Below, one piece after another: positions 50,192 through 59,228 of a stretch of DNA of 64,000 nt (position 1 is the stretch's first letter; each line of letters begins with the position of its first letter). The notes under the pieces were generated by a model, which saw only the letters and a list, made by a program, of their open reading frames with translations, was not told where the DNA came from and ran no database searches. This DNA comes from Dyadobacter crusticola DSM 16708 (GTDB lineage Bacteria > Bacteroidota > Bacteroidia > Cytophagales > Spirosomataceae). The position numbers and the translations under genes were made by a program. The stretch covers positions 248,001 through 312,000 of the forward strand of contig NZ_JNJB01000001.1 of assembly GCF_000701505.1 (NCBI RefSeq), in the 5' to 3' direction.

Positions 50192-50205
50192 TCTACATTT
50201 AAAAC

Positions 50206-50574
50206 ATGGAATTTGAGAAGTTAACCAACAAGGAAGAAGAGGTAATGCAGGTGCTTTGGAGCCTGGAAAACGCGTTTGTAAAAGACATGCTTCCGATGTT
50301 TACAAATCCGCCTTTGCATTACAACACCCTGTCGACCATTATCCGGAACCTGGAAGAGAAAGGGTATGTGAGCCACCGGCAGTTTGGAAATACGTACGAG
50401 TATTTTCCGGTTGTCAAAAAGGAAGATTACCAGAACCACTTTGTGCTGAATAAGGTAGTCGGAGGCTATTTCAATGATTCGTACAAAGATCTGGTAGCCT
50501 ATTTTGCCAAAAATGAAAAGGTAACACCCGACGATCTGCGTGAGATAATCAAAATGATTGAAGAAGGAGAGTAA
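50206..50574 (+). CDS. BlaI/MecI/CopY-family transcriptional repressor
   Basis: A 122-residue winged-helix repressor. The N-terminal domain (about 1-75) contains LTNKEEEVMQVLWSLENAFV and HYNTLSTIIRNLEEKGYVSH (recognition helix and wing), and the C-terminal part (about 80-122) provides a helical dimer interface. The family controls its own operon and is cut or released when the partner M56 sensor is activated. The M56 gene starts 32 bp downstream, and a likely operator lies just upstream. No beta-lactamase or PBP2a gene is in the window. Confidence 0.95.
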   Translation: MEFEKLTNKEEEVMQVLWSLENAFVKDMLPMFTNPPLHYNTLSTIIRNLEEKGYVSHRQFGNTYEYFPVVKKEDYQNHFVLNKVVGGYFNDSYKDLVAYFAKNEKVTPDDLREIIKMIEEGE

Positions 50575-50606
50575 AGAGTTGATGTACCACCATTAATCTG
50601 CTACCT

Positions 50607-52370
50607 ATGTTGTTCCCTTACCTGATGAAGGTCAGCTTGCTGCTGGCTGTACTTACGCTGGGCTACCGCTGGCTGATCCAGTTTGAGACATTTTCGAAGC
50701 TCAACCGTGCATTGCTCTGGTTGAATGCACTAGCAGCGTGGTTATTACCGCTTGTTCCTTTACCGGCGTGGGGACCTTTGAGGGTGCAAACCGAATTTCA
50801 CCATCACATTCCGAAGGTGGTAGGAAAAATGCCCATTCTTGCCGAACCAATTTCCGCGGTTCAATCCGGCACTTTCCAGGTGCCTGCTACGCCTGCTCTT
50901 CCGGCCTTGTCGTTATCAGAATGGATTTTGATGATTTACCTCGCTGGCGTATCCATTTTAGCCGCGCTTTTTCTTGTTCAGGTTGGCCGCCTTTTAATGC
51001 TGGTTGTCAAAAGTCGGAAAGAACAATGGGATTACGATACCAAGATCATTAACGTACCCGGCAGTACCCCGTATTCATTTTTTCACTGGATCATACTCGA
51101 CCCGAATCGACACTCTGAATCCGAATTGCGTAACATACTTGCCCACGAAACGGAACATGCGCGACAATGGCATAGTGCCGACCTGCTTATGGCCGAGCTA
51201 TCAAAGATCCTGTTGTGGTTTAATCCTTTCGTGTGGGTTCATCAGAAGCTGGTGCAGGAAAATCTCGAATACCTGGCAGACCGGGCTGTACTGAATAATG
51301 GTTTTGAGAAAAAACAATATCAATATAACCTGTTAAATACGGTAATGCGGTCCCACGAGCTGCCTTTAACAAACTCCTTTGCGCAATCACTTTTAAAGAA
51401 ACGCATCAAGATGATGAACCGAAAACCATCTCAATACATGGCGTGGGCTAAATATGCTACGCTGATCGCATTGATTTACATCTCTTCTGCATTCGTTGCG
51501 CCATTTCGCGAAAGAATTGTCGCATTGGCACCAGCCGAAATCCGCCCGCTTGTAAAGCCGCTCGTTGCGGAAGTAGTAATTCCCGAAGCACCGAAATTGG
51601 ATGAGCCAGCCAAAAACGAACCCGATAAGTCAGAAACAAACACCAAGCCGGAACCAAAAACCATTTCTCCGGCAGCAGACACCACTCAGATCCGCAGGGA
51701 GCGGGCAGAGAGTGTTAAAGGTGTTTTGATCAGAAATGATACGATATACTGGGCAATTACTCCATTGATGGACTGGGATGATATCAACGAAGTCCGAAAA
51801 GCTGTTAATAAGTTTGGCGCTGAACTTGCGATCAACAAAATACAATTCGACCCCTTTCAACAATTCATCACATCAATCTCTGTCACGACAAGAAACAGCC
51901 GGGGACAGTCAGGTGCGGGTTCCCGCAATGGAGAAGATGATTTTAGTCCTATCAAAGGTCACTCGGGTTATATTCTTGAAGGAGGCATCGGAATGGGCCA
52001 GCTTCCACCGGCACCACTCATCAATGCACTTACAGAAGATTATGAAAAAGCATTGCTCATTAAGAAGGAAAATGAAGTCGCATATTTTCAGCAAAAAATT
52101 ACAACCAATATAGGAGCCTTTTCCACCACCGTCTATTTGAAAGACGCATTAACAGGCAAGTCCGGCGATAAACTTTTCGTTTCCACTGGTATCGGAAAGT
52201 CTAACGACGACAACCTACGAATAGCAGATACCCGCAAAGAGCATGAACTTTACATAAATACCCAACCAGCCACATTCCAGGAAATGAATGCATTGGCAAT
52301 CGAACGGATCGAAAAAGTGACGGTAATAAATGGCACTCCCAGGAAAATGATCATCGCATATACAAAATAA
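50607..52370 (+). CDS. BlaR1-like M56-family membrane metallopeptidase
   Basis: A 587-residue inner-membrane sensor/protease. Four spans are predicted (about 2-20, 35-52, 108-128, 283-300). The cytoplasmic zinc protease loop carries HETEH (about 178-182, matching HExxH) and the third-ligand region LEYLADRAVL. The C-terminal extracytoplasmic part (about 300-587) is not a penicillin-binding domain as in BlaR1; it is Pro/Glu/Lys-rich (to about 365), then a region of unknown fold. The inducing signal is therefore unlikely to be a beta-lactam bound to a PBP-like sensor. It partners with BlaI upstream. Confidence 0.92.
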   Translation: MLFPYLMKVSLLLAVLTLGYRWLIQFETFSKLNRALLWLNALAAWLLPLVPLPAWGPLRVQTEFHHHIPKVVGKMPILAEPISAVQSGTFQVPATPALPALSLSEWILMIYLAGVSILAALFLVQVGRLLMLVVKSRKEQWDYDTKIINVPGSTPYSFFHWIILDPNRHSESELRNILAHETEHARQWHSADLLMAELSKILLWFNPFVWVHQKLVQENLEYLADRAVLNNGFEKKQYQYNLLNTVMRSHELPLTNSFAQSLLKKRIKMMNRKPSQYMAWAKYATLIALIYISSAFVAPFRERIVALAPAEIRPLVKPLVAEVVIPEAPKLDEPAKNEPDKSETNTKPEPKTISPAADTTQIRRERAESVKGVLIRNDTIYWAITPLMDWDDINEVRKAVNKFGAELAINKIQFDPFQQFITSISVTTRNSRGQSGAGSRNGEDDFSPIKGHSGYILEGGIGMGQLPPAPLINALTEDYEKALLIKKENEVAYFQQKITTNIGAFSTTVYLKDALTGKSGDKLFVSTGIGKSNDDNLRIADTRKEHELYINTQPATFQEMNALAIERIEKVTVINGTPRKMIIAYTK

Positions 52371-52371
52371 T

Positions 52372-52405
52372 GAAGGCGGCCCATTTGGACCGCCTTCGCA
52401 TTTTT
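52372..52405 (+). terminator. Terminator between convergent blaR1-like and phosphohexomutase genes
   Basis: GAAGGCGG and CCGCCTTC pair around a 10-nt loop, followed by GCATTTTT on the plus strand. Confidence 0.75.
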
Positions 52406-52421
52406 CTACTTATCGACAAAG

Positions 52422-54185
52422 TTATTTCAGGTTCAGCTCTTCGCCAATCGCTTTCACCTTCTCTTTCAAGGAAGCATAAACACTGTCGAAGTCCTCATTT
52501 CTTTCCAAAGCAGCGCGTACTCCCACGTAAAATTTAATCTTCGGCTCCGTTCCTGATGGGCGGCAGGTGAATTTGGTGCCGTCTTCGGTAAAGAACTGCA
52601 ACACATTGGAAGGTTCAATACCCATTTCACCGGAAGGAATGGAGCTGGTAGTTCCGCTGGTAAAATCCGTTGTAGTGAGTGCCTTGTAGTCGTCCATTCT
52701 GATCACCGGTGAGCCTGCGAGCGACTTGGGAGGGTTTGCCCTGAAATCAGCCATCATCTGCTGAATTTCGTCAGCGCCGGTTTTACCTTTTTTGGTCAAA
52801 GAAATTAACCCTTCGTAATAGAAACCAAATTGCTTGTAGATTTCCATTAACATATCGAAAAGGCTCAGACCTTTATCTTTTGCATAAGCTGTGAGCTCGG
52901 CGATCATTGCGCAGGAAGCAATCGCATCTTTATCGCGCACCGCATCCCCGATCAGGTATCCGTAGCTTTCTTCACCGCCGCCAATAAATTGCTCCACGCC
53001 CTCTTTCTCCCTGATTACCTGGGCGATATACTTGAAACCGGTTAAGGTGTTATAACATTTCACATCGAAAGCAGCCGCCATTTTGTCGATCAGGTCGGTA
53101 GTTACAATGGTTTTGCAGACGAACTGCGTACCCGTCAGTTTACCCGCATCTTTCCACGCATTCAAAAGATAGTAGATCAGCACACTGGCTGTCTGGTTTC
53201 CATTCAAAAGCTGGATTTCGCCGTGGTGGTTCTTTACTGCGATACCTACCCTGTCGGCATCCGGGTCTGTGCCCATTACAAGGTCAGCGTCGATCTCTTT
53301 TGCTTTTTCAACCGCTTTCGACATTGCCTCGGTTTCTTCCGGATTGGGATACACGACAGTCGGAAACTGCCCGTTGCCTTTTGGCTCAGCTTGTTCTTCA
53401 ATCACGGTCACAGCCTCGAAGCCCATTCTCGCCAGCAAGTTCGGAACCAATGTAACACCTGTTCCGTGCAATGGGGTATAAACGATCTTCAAGTTTTTCT
53501 GGCGCGCCAGAGCGTCTTTTGAAATAGACAGTGAAAGAATGTGGTTGATATATTTCTCGTCAATTTCACTACCAATTTTTGTGATTTTAGAAGCGTCTCC
53601 GTCGAACTTAACTTCATCAATCGACTGGATCGCATTCACTTCGCCGATGATATTGCTATCGTGCGGTGCAACCACCTGAGAACCGTCGTCCCAGTAAGCT
53701 TTGTATCCGTTATATTCTTTCGGATTGTGTGAAGCAGTCACTACAACCCCGCTCTTGCAACCAAGCTCGCGGATCGCGAAAGAAAGCTCAGGAGTCGGAC
53801 GCAGTGCTTCGAACAGATAGACACTGATCCCGTTTGCTGAAAAAATATCTGCGATAATGCGTGCAAATTCGTCTGACTTAATGCGGCTGTCGTGCGCAAT
53901 CGCCACTTTGATCTCTTCTCCTGGAAAAGCTTTGTTCAGATAGTTGGCCAAACCCTGCGTTGCAGTTCCAACTGTGTAGCGGTTCATCCTGTTGGATCCG
54001 ATACCGATTAGCCCACGAAGCCCGCCGGTTCCAAACTCAAGGTCTTTGTAAAATGCGTCCGTCAGCTCAGTATCATTTCCCTCGTCTATTAATTGCTGAA
54101 TGGATTGCTTTGTGTCAATATCGTAATCACCGTTAAGCCAGCTATTTACTTTGGCCATTACACTCGGTTCTAGATTTGCAGTCAT
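52422..54185 (-). CDS. Phosphoglucomutase/phosphomannomutase family phosphohexomutase
   Basis: A 587-residue cytosolic enzyme that interconverts hexose 1- and 6-phosphates. Landmarks are the sugar/phosphate region FGTGGLRGLIG (about 48-58), the phosphoserine loop VVTASHNPKEYNGYKAYW (about 137-154, Ser 141), the metal-binding GTDPDADRVGIAV (about 303-315) and the phosphate-binding GEESYGYL and RPSGTEPKIKFYV. It belongs to the long (570-590 aa) Bacteroidota form. It starts 33 bp after the MGH1-like glycosidase gene and probably shares its transcript. Confidence 0.95.
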   Translation of the reverse strand: MTANLEPSVMAKVNSWLNGDYDIDTKQSIQQLIDEGNDTELTDAFYKDLEFGTGGLRGLIGIGSNRMNRYTVGTATQGLANYLNKAFPGEEIKVAIAHDSRIKSDEFARIIADIFSANGISVYLFEALRPTPELSFAIRELGCKSGVVVTASHNPKEYNGYKAYWDDGSQVVAPHDSNIIGEVNAIQSIDEVKFDGDASKITKIGSEIDEKYINHILSLSISKDALARQKNLKIVYTPLHGTGVTLVPNLLARMGFEAVTVIEEQAEPKGNGQFPTVVYPNPEETEAMSKAVEKAKEIDADLVMGTDPDADRVGIAVKNHHGEIQLLNGNQTASVLIYYLLNAWKDAGKLTGTQFVCKTIVTTDLIDKMAAAFDVKCYNTLTGFKYIAQVIREKEGVEQFIGGGEESYGYLIGDAVRDKDAIASCAMIAELTAYAKDKGLSLFDMLMEIYKQFGFYYEGLISLTKKGKTGADEIQQMMADFRANPPKSLAGSPVIRMDDYKALTTTDFTSGTTSSIPSGEMGIEPSNVLQFFTEDGTKFTCRPSGTEPKIKFYVGVRAALERNEDFDSVYASLKEKVKAIGEELNLK

Positions 54186-54218
54186 AAGTAGTTGAAGTAT
54201 GATTAAGAATTTTTAAAC

Positions 54219-56921
54219 TTATACCAGTGATTTTTTTGCGGCCCCGGCTTCTTCCGTTTCGTCTTCCTTAGCTGTTTCTTTGGCGGTTTTGTGGATCAGT
54301 TCAGCAACAAGTCCCGTCCACCCGGTCTGGTGACTGGCACCGCAGCCCCGGCCATTATCTCCGTGGAAATATTCGTAAAACAGCACGTGATCATTGAAAT
54401 TATTATCCTTCTGCATTTTCTGATCGTGGCCGTAAACTGCCCGGTTTCCTTCTGTATCTTTTTTGAAAATATCTATCAGGCGACAGGCAATCGCCACAGC
54501 TGCCTCTTTAATAGTTGCCAGATTACCGGAATTGGTTGGATATTCTACCATAAAATCCTCGCCATAGTATGCATGAAATTTCATCAGGGAGTCAAAAATC
54601 AGGTAGTTTAATGGAAACCAGATCGGTCCTCGCCAGTTGGAATTACCGCCCATAATATCAGTAAGTGCCTCAGCCGGAGTGTAATCCACCTGCAAAACCT
54701 CACCGTTGATATAAAACTTGTAAGGATTCTGCTCGTGGTATTTGGACAATGCGCGCACGCCGTAATCTGAAAGGAATTCGCTTTCGTCAAGCATTCTTTT
54801 CATGATCATTTTCATCCGGTGACCGCGCAGGATCGACAGCAAACGGTTCTCTCCTTTGCCAGACTCAAACCAGCGTGATATTAACCTTGCCAGATCCGGT
54901 CGGTTCGCAAGCACCCATTCAACCCGCCTTTTGAAAATTGGCAGCTTATCCAGGTTTTGAGGATCCAGGATTTCGACAGCAAAAAGCGGGATCAATCCGA
55001 CGATCGATCTTACTTTCAACAGGATACTTTGCCCGTTTGGAATGTGGATTACATCATAGTAAAACTGGTCCTCCTCATCCCACAAGCTGATCGATGAATT
55101 TTTCCCGCCAATGGACTCCATTGCACCCGCAATATGCAGGAAGTGCTCAAAGAATTTGGACGCCATATCCTGATAAACGGGGTGAACAAGCGCCACTTCA
55201 ACGGAAATACGAAGCATATTGAGGGTATACATCGCCATCCAGCCAGTCGCATCAGCCTGTTGCAGCTTTCCGCCAAAAGGCATTGGAGTAGACCTGTCGA
55301 AAACACCAATATTATCCAGCCCCAGAAAGCCGCCGCTGAAAATGTTATTTCCGGTATCGTCCTTTTGATTAACCCACCAGGTGAAGTTCAGGAGCAGTTT
55401 GTGAAATATTTTTTCAAGAAACTGAATATCCCCTACTCCATTGTTTTGCTCCCGGTCAATTTCATACACTTTCCAAGTAGCCCAGCCATGAACCGGCGGG
55501 TTAACATCAGAAAAATTCCATTCATAAGCGGGTATCTGCCCATTGGGGTGCATATAATATTCGCGGAGCAGAATTTCGAGCTGCCTTTTGGCAAAATCCG
55601 CATCTACCCTGGCGAGCGGCACGCAATGGAATGCAAGGTCCCAGGCTGCAAACCAGGGATACTCCCATTTATCCGGCATTGAAATGATATTCGCCGCGTA
55701 CAAATGCTTCCAGCCGGAGTTACGACCCCATTTCCGTCCCTGATTTGGTCCGGGCTGAGCAGGATCACCTTTCAGCCACTCGTATACATTATAGTAATAA
55801 AACTGCTTGCTCCAAAGCATTCCCGCATAAGCCTGGCGCTGAATAGACCTTAAATCAGCATCCGAAACGTCGCGCTGCAAATCATCATAAAATTCGTCAG
55901 CCTCACGGATCCGCTTCGCAAAAAGGTCTTCAAACCCACCAAAAGGCTCTGAGATCGTGTGGTTAACAAAGCGCAGACGAAACACTTCGCTGCTTCCGGC
56001 TTTTACCGTCCGTGTAAACCGGGCAGATGCTTTGGTACCAATGTTATTGGGGTTGACGGTGTTTGTTTTGCCACCAGAAACAATGTAATCGTTGATCCCG
56101 TCTTTGGGATAAGCAGTGTTGTTGGCAGTACCGTAAAGCTTTTTGAAGTTTGTTTCATTCTCACAAAACAGCAGCTCGTCGGCATTATCCAGATAAAGGT
56201 TGTATTTCCCGTGTTTCCGGTGGGTTACTTCTACCAAACGGTTTGAGATGCCGTTCATGATAGGCTTGTAGTTAAAAGCTTCGTACCCCCACGACCACGT
56301 GTTTCGGAACATAATGGTAGGTAGCACAGTGATCGGGGCATCAACAGGGCCGCGATTGAACACCGTGACTTTCATCATGATATCCTCTTCATCCGCCTTC
56401 GCGTGCTCAATGAAAATGTCAAAATACTCATCATTTTCAAACACGCCGGTATCCATGATTTCGTATTCAGGATCCTGCTTTCCGCGGCGGCCATTTTCCT
56501 GGCGCAGCTTGTCGTAAGGAAAAAGCTGCTGCGGGTATTTGTAGAGCATTTTGGTGTAAGAATGCGTGGGGGTACTATCGAGGTAATAGTACATTTCCTT
56601 TACGTCCTCACCGTGGTTAGACTCCCTGTTGGTAAGTCCGAATATCCGCTCTTTTAAAATCTTGTCTTTATGGTTCCAGAATCCGAAGGAGAGGCAGATA
56701 TGCTGTTTGTTATCAGAAAAACCGCCGATTCCGTCTTCGCCCCACCTGTAAGCTTTTGACAGAGCCATTTCGTGGGTAATGTAATTCCAGGCATCACCGT
56801 TTCCGCTATAATCTTCCCGTACAGTTCCCCACTGGCGTTCGGACAAATAAGGCCCCCACTTTTTCCATCCCTTGTTATCTTTTTGAAGGCTCAATCTTAC
56901 CTTTTCAGCGCCGTTTGCCAT
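54219..56921 (-). CDS. MGH1-like (GH63-related) glycoside hydrolase
   Basis: A 900-residue cytosolic protein without a signal peptide. It begins with a beta-rich N-terminal domain (about 1-350) and continues with an (alpha/alpha)6 barrel (about 355-880). The barrel contains typical blocks: WEYPWFAAWDLAFHCVPLAR (about 418-437; candidate catalytic Asp), QIPAYEWNFSDVNPPVHGWA (about 463-482), GFLGLDNIGVFDRS and NWRGPIWFPLNYLI (about 766-779). GH63-type enzymes release glucose or related residues from alpha-glycosides. Coupling with the phosphohexomutase suggests intracellular sugar or storage-glycan use; the exact substrate is unknown. Confidence 0.88.
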   Translation of the reverse strand: MANGAEKVRLSLQKDNKGWKKWGPYLSERQWGTVREDYSGNGDAWNYITHEMALSKAYRWGEDGIGGFSDNKQHICLSFGFWNHKDKILKERIFGLTNRESNHGEDVKEMYYYLDSTPTHSYTKMLYKYPQQLFPYDKLRQENGRRGKQDPEYEIMDTGVFENDEYFDIFIEHAKADEEDIMMKVTVFNRGPVDAPITVLPTIMFRNTWSWGYEAFNYKPIMNGISNRLVEVTHRKHGKYNLYLDNADELLFCENETNFKKLYGTANNTAYPKDGINDYIVSGGKTNTVNPNNIGTKASARFTRTVKAGSSEVFRLRFVNHTISEPFGGFEDLFAKRIREADEFYDDLQRDVSDADLRSIQRQAYAGMLWSKQFYYYNVYEWLKGDPAQPGPNQGRKWGRNSGWKHLYAANIISMPDKWEYPWFAAWDLAFHCVPLARVDADFAKRQLEILLREYYMHPNGQIPAYEWNFSDVNPPVHGWATWKVYEIDREQNNGVGDIQFLEKIFHKLLLNFTWWVNQKDDTGNNIFSGGFLGLDNIGVFDRSTPMPFGGKLQQADATGWMAMYTLNMLRISVEVALVHPVYQDMASKFFEHFLHIAGAMESIGGKNSSISLWDEEDQFYYDVIHIPNGQSILLKVRSIVGLIPLFAVEILDPQNLDKLPIFKRRVEWVLANRPDLARLISRWFESGKGENRLLSILRGHRMKMIMKRMLDESEFLSDYGVRALSKYHEQNPYKFYINGEVLQVDYTPAEALTDIMGGNSNWRGPIWFPLNYLIFDSLMKFHAYYGEDFMVEYPTNSGNLATIKEAAVAIACRLIDIFKKDTEGNRAVYGHDQKMQKDNNFNDHVLFYEYFHGDNGRGCGASHQTGWTGLVAELIHKTAKETAKEDETEEAGAAKKSLV

Positions 56922-57033
56922 TAATATCTATGTTATCGAAAGGAATGAATTTCATTGTAAAATCTACCCAATTTAAAAAACCGGTCACCAAAACCAGCAA
57001 AAACAGGTAGAAAGTTGAAAACCCGGCAACGTT

Positions 57034-58749
57034 TCAGGCGTTTAATTGCATCGCCGCCAGGTCAGGATAGGACGATACCTCGAACGAAACATTGCCGGCA
57101 TAAAACTGCGTCAGCTGCTCTGCACGGGCAGACGTTTCCGAAAGTAGCGCGTGACGTTCTGCTTTCAGCAGCGCCTCTACCTCTGCCACATATTCCTTGA
57201 ACATGAGCGGGGTAGTAAGCTTGTAAATCTGTCCATCACTTGCTTTTAGCACAGGCACAGGCAAGGTGTTCCCCTGCGCATTCAATGCACCGAAACGAAG
57301 ACGGGCATTAATATACTCTTCGTCCGTCGCGCCGAAAACGATGTATTCGACTGGTTTTGCATTCGCATTGGTTGCATTGATTTTCGCATCCAGATTGGCC
57401 AGCAAAGTCCGGAGCGCCCAGGTATTTTTACCAGTTCTGATCCGCTCGCGAATAGACTGACGAACCAGATAAGTAAGCGCCTGCGTCACATTCAGGCCGA
57501 TTTCCGCCATTTGTTTGAATATAAACGAGGTGGGCGACATACCGGGAATTGTATTAGGGTCGTGAAGCACAATCCGGCCGTCTTCTGTCAGAAATCCGTC
57601 GATCCGCACACATACATTGATTCCAAGCTGTTCGAAGACCTGTGCGATTACCCGCTGAATTTCCTGGTTTTTTTTAAGAGAAGTATCAACAGGGATGCGC
57701 TTGCGACTGGCACCGGGTTTGTATTTGGCATTAAAATCAAAAACCTGTACCATTTTGATCACCTCGCTTGGCGGCAATGCAAGCGGCTTTCCGTCATCGA
57801 ACTGAATGCAGCCGCACGAAAATTCCTGTCCATTGATGTATTCTTCTACTAACACCTGGTCTTCCGCATTCGAGCTGCTCAATGCGGCCAAAGCATTACC
57901 CGCAGCAAAATAGGTATCCAGCTCACTTATCAAATCAGCGGGATGGTAAATGGTTTTGTCTGCTAACACAACAGGGAATCCAATGCCCTCGTCGAGGTTC
58001 GCTATCTTTTGTCCCCAGGCTTGTTTCTCTCCACTTCCAAATGATTTCCAGGTATCTGCTTCCAGCTCAATCCTGAAAAAGCACTGGTTGACTGCGGAGA
58101 TGAATTCTTCCAGCGAATCCTCTTTCACGATTGCTACGCCGATCGACGAGCCCTGATGCGGCGCTTTGATCACGAGCGGCAGGCCGAGGTGCTTTTTAAG
58201 TACCTGAAACAACAATGGATATTCCTGCGGAATCCAGCTTTTGTAAGTCAGCGTCCAGCTTTTCTTCTGCTGCCCATTGACGAGCGCGATCATCTCATTT
58301 TGTAAAATTTTATCGATACCCACAGCTGAGCCCATTAAACCAGGGCCGCTATAAGGGATTTTATACCATTCGAGCAAACCCTGAATCGCGCCGTCCTCGC
58401 AGTCGGGACCGTGCATGGCAAGAAATGCAAAATCAAAATGATTATTGAAATCGGCAGGCGTAATGATCGTACCAATCTCGACCGGCAAAGCTTCAACAGC
58501 CAGCTCAGGAAAAGACTCGATGTACGTTTTGAAGCCGGCTTTCTGATGGGATTTTGGCGGATAGAACTCGCGTATCTCACTGGAATACATCAGTTGCTTT
58601 TCAAGCAGGATGAACCTTCCGAAGCTATCGACAAATACAGGTATTGGTTCAAAAAGTGACTTGTCGAGATACTCAAAAGCTGTTTTCCCACCTGCAAATG
58701 ATATCTCTCTTTCTCGTGAAGGGCCTCCAAAAAATATTCCTATACGCAT
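57034..58749 (-). CDS. Long-form D-alanine-D-alanine ligase-like ATP-grasp protein
   Basis: A 571-residue protein starting at MRIGIFFGGPSREREIS; a start 11 codons upstream (58782) is less likely. The Ddl fold is evident: GGPSREREISFAGGKTAFEY (1-20 region), FLAMHGPDCEDGAIQGLLEW (about 122-141), PYSGPGLMGSAVGIDK, the ATP-grasp IKAPHQGSSIGVAIV, EFSCGCIQ and the metal-binding HDPNTIPGMSPTSFI (about 413-427). Ordinary Ddl is about 300-370 residues; here there is an insert of about 70 residues in the ATP-grasp domain and a C-terminal extension of about 140 residues. It joins D-alanine for the cell wall, or a related dipeptide. Confidence 0.85.
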   Translation of the reverse strand: MRIGIFFGGPSREREISFAGGKTAFEYLDKSLFEPIPVFVDSFGRFILLEKQLMYSSEIREFYPPKSHQKAGFKTYIESFPELAVEALPVEIGTIITPADFNNHFDFAFLAMHGPDCEDGAIQGLLEWYKIPYSGPGLMGSAVGIDKILQNEMIALVNGQQKKSWTLTYKSWIPQEYPLLFQVLKKHLGLPLVIKAPHQGSSIGVAIVKEDSLEEFISAVNQCFFRIELEADTWKSFGSGEKQAWGQKIANLDEGIGFPVVLADKTIYHPADLISELDTYFAAGNALAALSSSNAEDQVLVEEYINGQEFSCGCIQFDDGKPLALPPSEVIKMVQVFDFNAKYKPGASRKRIPVDTSLKKNQEIQRVIAQVFEQLGINVCVRIDGFLTEDGRIVLHDPNTIPGMSPTSFIFKQMAEIGLNVTQALTYLVRQSIRERIRTGKNTWALRTLLANLDAKINATNANAKPVEYIVFGATDEEYINARLRFGALNAQGNTLPVPVLKASDGQIYKLTTPLMFKEYVAEVEALLKAERHALLSETSARAEQLTQFYAGNVSFEVSSYPDLAAMQLNA

Positions 58750-58840
58750 AGTATAATCGCGGTTTTTATTCAACACGCGCAAGATAAGCTACTATTCGGG
58801 AGGAATCAATCTGTATGAAAAAACTGGCCGGTTTAAAACA

Positions 58841-58876
58841 GCAAAAGGCAGTTCCCATATTAGAGAACTGCCTTTT
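58841..58876 (-). terminator. Terminator after the Nfu gene
   Basis: AAAAGGCAGTTC and GAACTGCCTTTT pair perfectly around a 10-nt loop; the minus strand continues GCTGTTTTAAAC. It lies about 25 nt after the Nfu stop and before the ligase gene. Confidence 0.88.
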
Positions 58877-58901
58877 CGATGATTTTATATAGATCTGACG
58901 G

Positions 58902-59159
58902 TTAAGCCAGCGCCGGTACGTTCACGGAAACAACCTTGTTAATATATGGTACTGCTTTACGAATTGACTCTTCAAGACCCGCACGAAATGTCATGGCGCT
59001 CATTGGGCAGCTTTGGCAAGATCCCTGCAATTCAAGCTTCACAATGTTATCATCAGTCAATTCAACAAGTTTCACATCACCACCGTCAGCATGCAAATAG
59101 GGCCGCACTGATTCAAGTGCCTGCTCAATAAGTTCTAATGTTTTTTCTTTGGAATCCAT
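58902..59159 (-). CDS. NifU C-terminal-domain (Nfu) iron-sulfur carrier
   Basis: An 85-residue Nfu protein starting at MDSKEKTLELIEQ; an upstream ATG (59201) only adds residues absent from the family. Typical blocks are VRPYLHADGGDVKLVEL (about 18-34) and the cluster-binding CQSC in LELQGSCQSCPMSAMTF (about 47-63). It passes 4Fe-4S clusters to target enzymes. It follows the Mrp gene by 69 bp on the same strand; the two form an Fe-S handling unit. Confidence 0.95.
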   Translation of the reverse strand: MDSKEKTLELIEQALESVRPYLHADGGDVKLVELTDDNIVKLELQGSCQSCPMSAMTFRAGLEESIRKAVPYINKVVSVNVPALA

Positions 59160-59228
59160 TGGTTCTATTATGTATTTGCTAAGATGCAAGATAATATTCA
59201 AAAAATCAAATCATAAACAGGCCGGAAA

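Larger units (their letters stand above)
49889..50205. other. Intergenic region between the toxin gene and blaI
   Basis: 317 bp with no coding potential. It holds the second direct repeat (50085-50126) and the proposed BlaI operator (50166-50191). The part 49889-50084 shows no recognisable hairpin or gene and may be a decayed insertion. Confidence 0.55.
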
